A stretch of DNA of 9,398 nt from Thermococci archaeon (lineage in GTDB: Archaea > Methanobacteriota_B > Thermococci > Thermococcales > Thermococcaceae). Positions 7,057 to 9,398 of the stretch are shown in pieces. The notes beneath the pieces are model-generated. The model ran no database searches. It was not told the origin of the DNA and saw only the letters and a program-made list of their open reading frames with translations. The stretch's first letter is position 1, and every line of letters starts with the position of its first letter. The translations under genes were made by a program, and so were the position numbers. The stretch covers positions 1 to 9,398 of the forward strand of contig QMUI01000021.1 of NCBI GenBank assembly GCA_003660485.1. The letters are read 5' to 3'.

Positions 7057-7108
7057 CCTCAGCCAGTATGCCCTTCATCACCAATCAGCCGAGCGAGATT
7101 CATCACGG
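7057..7108 (-). ncRNA. C/D box guide sRNA, two guides predicted against 16S rRNA
   Basis: On the minus strand, in order: C box GUGAUGA (7106-7100), 11-nt guide (7099-7089), D' box CUGA (7088-7085), UUG spacer, C' box GUGAUGA (7081-7075), 12-nt guide (7074-7063), D box CUGA (7062-7059). All four boxes are perfect consensus, and the flanks CC/GG can form a short terminal stem. The D guide AGGGCAUACUGG pairs with CAGUAUGCCC of archaeal 16S rRNA as I remember it (10 contiguous pairs). The D' guide AUCUCGCUCGG pairs with CGAGCGAGA (9 pairs). The N+5 rule then predicts 2'-O-methylation of a U near E. coli position 1203 and a G near 1106. The RNA would work with L7Ae, Nop5 and fibrillarin. It lies in the cobO leader. 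It may already be catalogued among Pyrococcus sR RNAs. Confidence 0.9.
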
Positions 7109-7110
7109 GA

Positions 7111-7156
7111 CAAAGGATATAAAATCCAAGGCAAATTAAATTTTCTGGGTTACCCT
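7111..7156. promoter_or_regulatory. Divergent promoter region, C/D sRNA (and cobO) / DUF835 gene
   Basis: The near-palindrome GGATATAAAATCC (7115-7127) gives a good plus-strand TATA box, with a predicted start near 7145 and a leader of about 10 nt for the DUF835 gene, which lacks a Shine-Dalgarno sequence. On the minus strand, AAATTTAATTTGCC (about 7130-7143) is placed so that transcription would start near 7110, just before the C box of the sRNA. This arrangement would also drive cobO from the same promoter. Confidence 0.45.
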
Positions 7157-7999
7157 ATGGAAATTGTTCACCTGGGCTATTTTGTTAGAGACCTACTAGT
7201 TATGGCAACAACTTTAACAGCAGCAGTAATAATCCTCATGCTGAGACGAAGGGCTAGGGCCACCCTCCGGTACAGGCCTTTTGCACTAGCATCCTTTTCA
7301 GGATTCATAAGCTTCCTCTTGATAACCATAGCTCAAATAATTGGAGCCTTGATAAACACCACAGTCTTGTATGCTGAGAAAGACTACTGGCAGGCCATAA
7401 GGTCAGTTATGCTAACAATAGCAGCGTTCCTCCTTCTTTTCTCAGTCATGATGTTCTACCTTCCCTTTGGAAGTGGAAGGTATATGGTTCTCAAGGTGGT
7501 TACAGAGCCAACGATAGAGGCATGGGGAGGCTACTGGTGCAGGAAGGAGGAATGTTATGCAGCATTTAAGAAGCTCTTAGAAATGAGACTCCCGGGGATA
7601 GCAATAACCCGAGATCCCCCAAATATATTCAGGGAAAAACTTGGACTAAAGCTAACTCCAATTATCTGGATATCGAAGGTACAGCATGAAGATGCGGTAA
7701 GCCCCACAAGGTTAGAGTACCTAACTCAGAGATTGGCGGACTTTTTGAAGAGCGTTGATGTGGATAAGGTTATTTTAATAGATTGTGTGGACTACTTAGT
7801 CTTAGAAAACGGAGAAGATGCCGTGTTTAAGTTCATAACTACATTAAAGGACTTCGCAACCCTTAACAGGGGGATATTGATAGTGAGCATTGAAAAGGAG
7901 GCTCTATCAGAGAAAGCTTACAACTTCCTAACATCCGAGCTCGAACCCCTAGAGAAGCTAAGGATGAAGGTTAGGGAAGAAGCTAAAAGGGCTAAGTAG
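7157..7999 (+). CDS. DUF835 domain membrane protein
   Basis: A 280-residue protein with three hydrophobic segments near the N-terminus (about 12-29, 43-66 and 84-104), separated by a strongly basic loop LRRRARATLRYR. A cytoplasmic domain of about 110-265 follows. The part IDCVDYLVLENGEDAVFKFI (208-227) with the later GILIVSIEKEAL (239-250) fits DUF835, a Thermococcales-enriched domain of unknown biochemical role; the DYL..NG..AV..FI pattern resembles the ATP-independent parts of RecA-like sensor proteins. A Cys pair lies in WCRKEEC (127-133). No ribosome binding site is visible; the ATG lies about 10 nt from the predicted transcription start. The P1 peptidase gene begins 12 nt after its stop, so the two are probably one operon. 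Function is not known. Confidence 0.8.
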   Translation: MEIVHLGYFVRDLLVMATTLTAAVIILMLRRRARATLRYRPFALASFSGFISFLLITIAQIIGALINTTVLYAEKDYWQAIRSVMLTIAAFLLLFSVMMFYLPFGSGRYMVLKVVTEPTIEAWGGYWCRKEECYAAFKKLLEMRLPGIAITRDPPNIFREKLGLKLTPIIWISKVQHEDAVSPTRLEYLTQRLADFLKSVDVDKVILIDCVDYLVLENGEDAVFKFITTLKDFATLNRGILIVSIEKEALSEKAYNFLTSELEPLEKLRMKVREEAKRAK

Positions 8000-8011
8000 C
8001 TAGGATGGAAC

Positions 8012-9091
8012 ATGAAAGCCCATGAGTTAGGAATCGAGATAGGTGTCTTCAAGAAGGGCAAGAGGGACTCAATAGCGGACGTAAAAGGAGTCAAAGTAGG
8101 CCATGTGACCTTGATAGAGGGAAAAGGAAAGCTAATTCCTGGGAAAGGGCCAGTAAGAACTGGAGTCACGGCAATACTTCCCCATGAAGGAAATATATAC
8201 AAGGAAAAAGTTTTAGCTGGAGCCTTCGTAATGAACGGCTACTCCAAGCCAGTAGGATTAATACAGCTCTGGGAGCTTGGTGTCATAGAAACCCCGATAA
8301 TATTAACGAACACCCTCAGCATAGGAACGGCCATTGATGGCTTGCTTGACTACGTTTTGAGGGAGAACGATGACATCGGCGTAAAAACTGGATCCGTGAA
8401 TCCCCTCGTTCTGGAGTGTAACGATTCTTACCTTAACGACATACGTGGAAGGCACGTGAAGAGGGAGCACGTTGTCGAGGCGATTGAGAACGCCAGCGAG
8501 GAGTTTGAAGAAGGGGCAGTAGGGGCTGGGACAGGGATGAGCGCCTTCGAGTTTAAGGGTGGGATAGGTTCGGCATCAAGGGTGGTGGAGATAGAGGGCA
8601 AGAAGTACACGGTTGGAGCACTGGTTTTAAGCAACTTTGGAAAGAGGGAAGACCTGACTATAGCTGGAGTGCCTGTCGGTATTGAGCTGAAAGACTGGCC
8701 CGGCAGAGGAGGAGAAGGAAAGGGAAGTATAATAATGGTCGTTGCCACCGATGCGCCTTTAACCTCAAGACAACTGAACAGACTGGCCAAGAGGGCAACA
8801 GTAGGATTGGCGAGAACTGGAGGTTATGCGTACAACGGGAGTGGAGACATAGCTGTTGCTTTCTCGACTGCAAACAAGATTAAGCACTACGGAAAGGAGA
8901 CCCTAGAGGTTAAAGCGCTACCTGATTCAGTTCTCTCGCCCCTGTTTAAGGCAACGGCAGAAGCCGTAGAGGAGGCCATAGTCAATTCCTTGCTGAACGC
9001 GAGGACGATGGATGGGAGGGACAACCACGTGAGGTATGAACTCCCAAAGGACAAGCTTATAGAGATAATGAGGAAGTATGGTAGGATTTAA
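8012..9091 (+). CDS. P1 family aminopeptidase, DmpA type (peptidase family S58)
   Basis: A 359-residue self-processing N-terminal nucleophile aminopeptidase. The precursor is expected to cleave itself at Gly238-Ser239 in GEGKGSIIMVVATDAPL (235-251), which frees Ser239 as the catalytic nucleophile and yields alpha and beta chains. Other family marks are DVKGVKVGHVTL (23-34), RTGVTAILP (49-57), LTNTLSIGTA (98-107), GAVGAGTGMSAFEFKGGIGSASR (168-190), VLSNFG (205-210) and ARTGGYAYNGSGDIA near 275-290. P. horikoshii has a closely similar protein annotated as D-aminopeptidase; the true substrate stereochemistry varies in the family and cannot be told from sequence. AGGATGG (8002-8008) serves as ribosome binding site. 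It is the second gene after the DUF835 protein, and a CRISPR array starts 7 nt past its stop codon. Confidence 0.94.
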   Translation: MKAHELGIEIGVFKKGKRDSIADVKGVKVGHVTLIEGKGKLIPGKGPVRTGVTAILPHEGNIYKEKVLAGAFVMNGYSKPVGLIQLWELGVIETPIILTNTLSIGTAIDGLLDYVLRENDDIGVKTGSVNPLVLECNDSYLNDIRGRHVKREHVVEAIENASEEFEEGAVGAGTGMSAFEFKGGIGSASRVVEIEGKKYTVGALVLSNFGKREDLTIAGVPVGIELKDWPGRGGEGKGSIIMVVATDAPLTSRQLNRLAKRATVGLARTGGYAYNGSGDIAVAFSTANKIKHYGKETLEVKALPDSVLSPLFKATAEAVEEAIVNSLLNARTMDGRDNHVRYELPKDKLIEIMRKYGRI

Positions 9092-9098
9092 TCCCCAC

Positions 9099-9128
9099 CT
9101 TTCAATTCTCTTTTAATCTTATTGGAAC
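9099..9128 (-). repeat. Degenerate terminal CRISPR repeat
   Basis: This 30-nt copy differs from the other four at one position (A for G at 9115). A diverged last repeat marks the leader-distal end of an array and agrees with the orientation deduced from the ATTGAAAG tag. Confidence 0.85.
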
Positions 9129-9398
9129 ACTATCGTGTTTGGGGCCGCCTTTACCGTGTACCAGCTTTCAATTCTCTTTTAGTCTTATTGGAACCGTTGC
9201 CCTCGCCCCTCTCGCGTTAGTACTTGCATTCCTTTCAATTCTCTTTTAGTCTTATTGGAACTCCATGTTCTTCATCATACCGCACTATGTGTATCCTCTT
9301 TCAATTCTCTTTTAGTCTTATTGGAACGAACTACACCGACAAAATAAGAAACCTCCCAGCAGATCTTTCAATTCTCTTTTAGTCTTATTGGAACAGGC
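9099..9398 (-). CRISPR. CRISPR array, leader-distal end (5 repeats, 4 full spacers, runs off the window)
   Basis: Five 30-nt repeats lie at 9099-9128, 9165-9194, 9232-9261, 9298-9327 and 9365-9394. The intervening spacers are 36, 37, 36 and 37 nt, and a fifth begins at 9395. Repeats 2-5 are identical and begin CTTTCAATTCTC on the plus strand. On the minus strand the repeat begins GTTCCAATAAG and ends ATTGAAAG, the 8-nt crRNA 5' tag known from Pyrococcus, so transcription runs leftward and the leader must lie right of the window. The first repeat (9099) has one change, TTTTAATC for TTTTAGTC, as expected for the oldest end. No cas genes are in the window. Spacer sources could not be searched. 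Confidence 0.98.

Noticed and set aside
7918..8202. Minus-strand open frame of 94 codons across the DUF835/peptidase junction
   Set aside because: It lies antisense to two well-supported genes and shows no domain, only low-complexity Pro/Ser/Phe-rich sequence.

Overview
The window comes from a hyperthermophilic archaeon of the order Thermococcales, most likely a Pyrococcus species. I infer this from a GT5 glycogen synthase closely resembling the P. abyssi enzyme as I remember it, an exonuclease family reported only from Thermococci, archaeal TATA-type promoters with GGTGAT-type ribosome binding sites, and a 30-nt CRISPR repeat whose transcript ends in the AUUGAAAG tag typical of Pyrococcus. 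I cannot fix the species. All protein calls are from reading motifs, not from database searches.

Layout, left to right. Positions 1-1440 (minus) hold the N-terminal two thirds of an archaeal L-asparaginase, cut by the window edge, preceded by an ortholog of the single-strand-specific 3'-5' exonuclease PfuExo I. Divergent from these is a 154-residue conserved protein of unknown function (1514-1978). A candidate C/D box guide RNA sits exactly in the convergent gap, joining its stop codon to the stop of the glycogen synthase gene glgA (2026-3369, minus). An EamA/DMT transporter (3453-4301) diverges from glgA. It converges with a DUF99/UPF0215 protein (4273-4854, minus), which in turn diverges from a degenerate MobA-like nucleotidyltransferase (4882-5469).

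Positions 5565-6528 carry two tandem NYN-domain genes of the TIGR00288 type, overlapping by 125 nt in different frames. The first copy has lost most of the acidic nuclease residues and the second has kept them. Next is cobO, a corrinoid adenosyltransferase gene on the minus strand. Its 5' leader contains a textbook two-guide C/D box sRNA (about 7057-7108). Both guides are complementary to conserved 3'-domain segments of archaeal 16S rRNA, and its D box overlaps the cobO Shine-Dalgarno sequence. On the plus strand follow a three-helix membrane protein with a DUF835 domain and, 12 nt later, a DmpA-type self-processing P1 aminopeptidase.

From 9099 to the right edge is the leader-distal end of a CRISPR array, starting 7 nt after the peptidase stop codon and transcribed leftward toward it. 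No cas genes are in view.

The genes are mostly metabolic and housekeeping (asparagine, glycogen, corrinoid and peptide metabolism, DNA repair, rRNA methylation guides) in short, often divergent or convergent units. The least expected items are the two guide RNAs fused to gene boundaries, the active/inactive NYN pair, and the MobA-like protein with a ruined active site.
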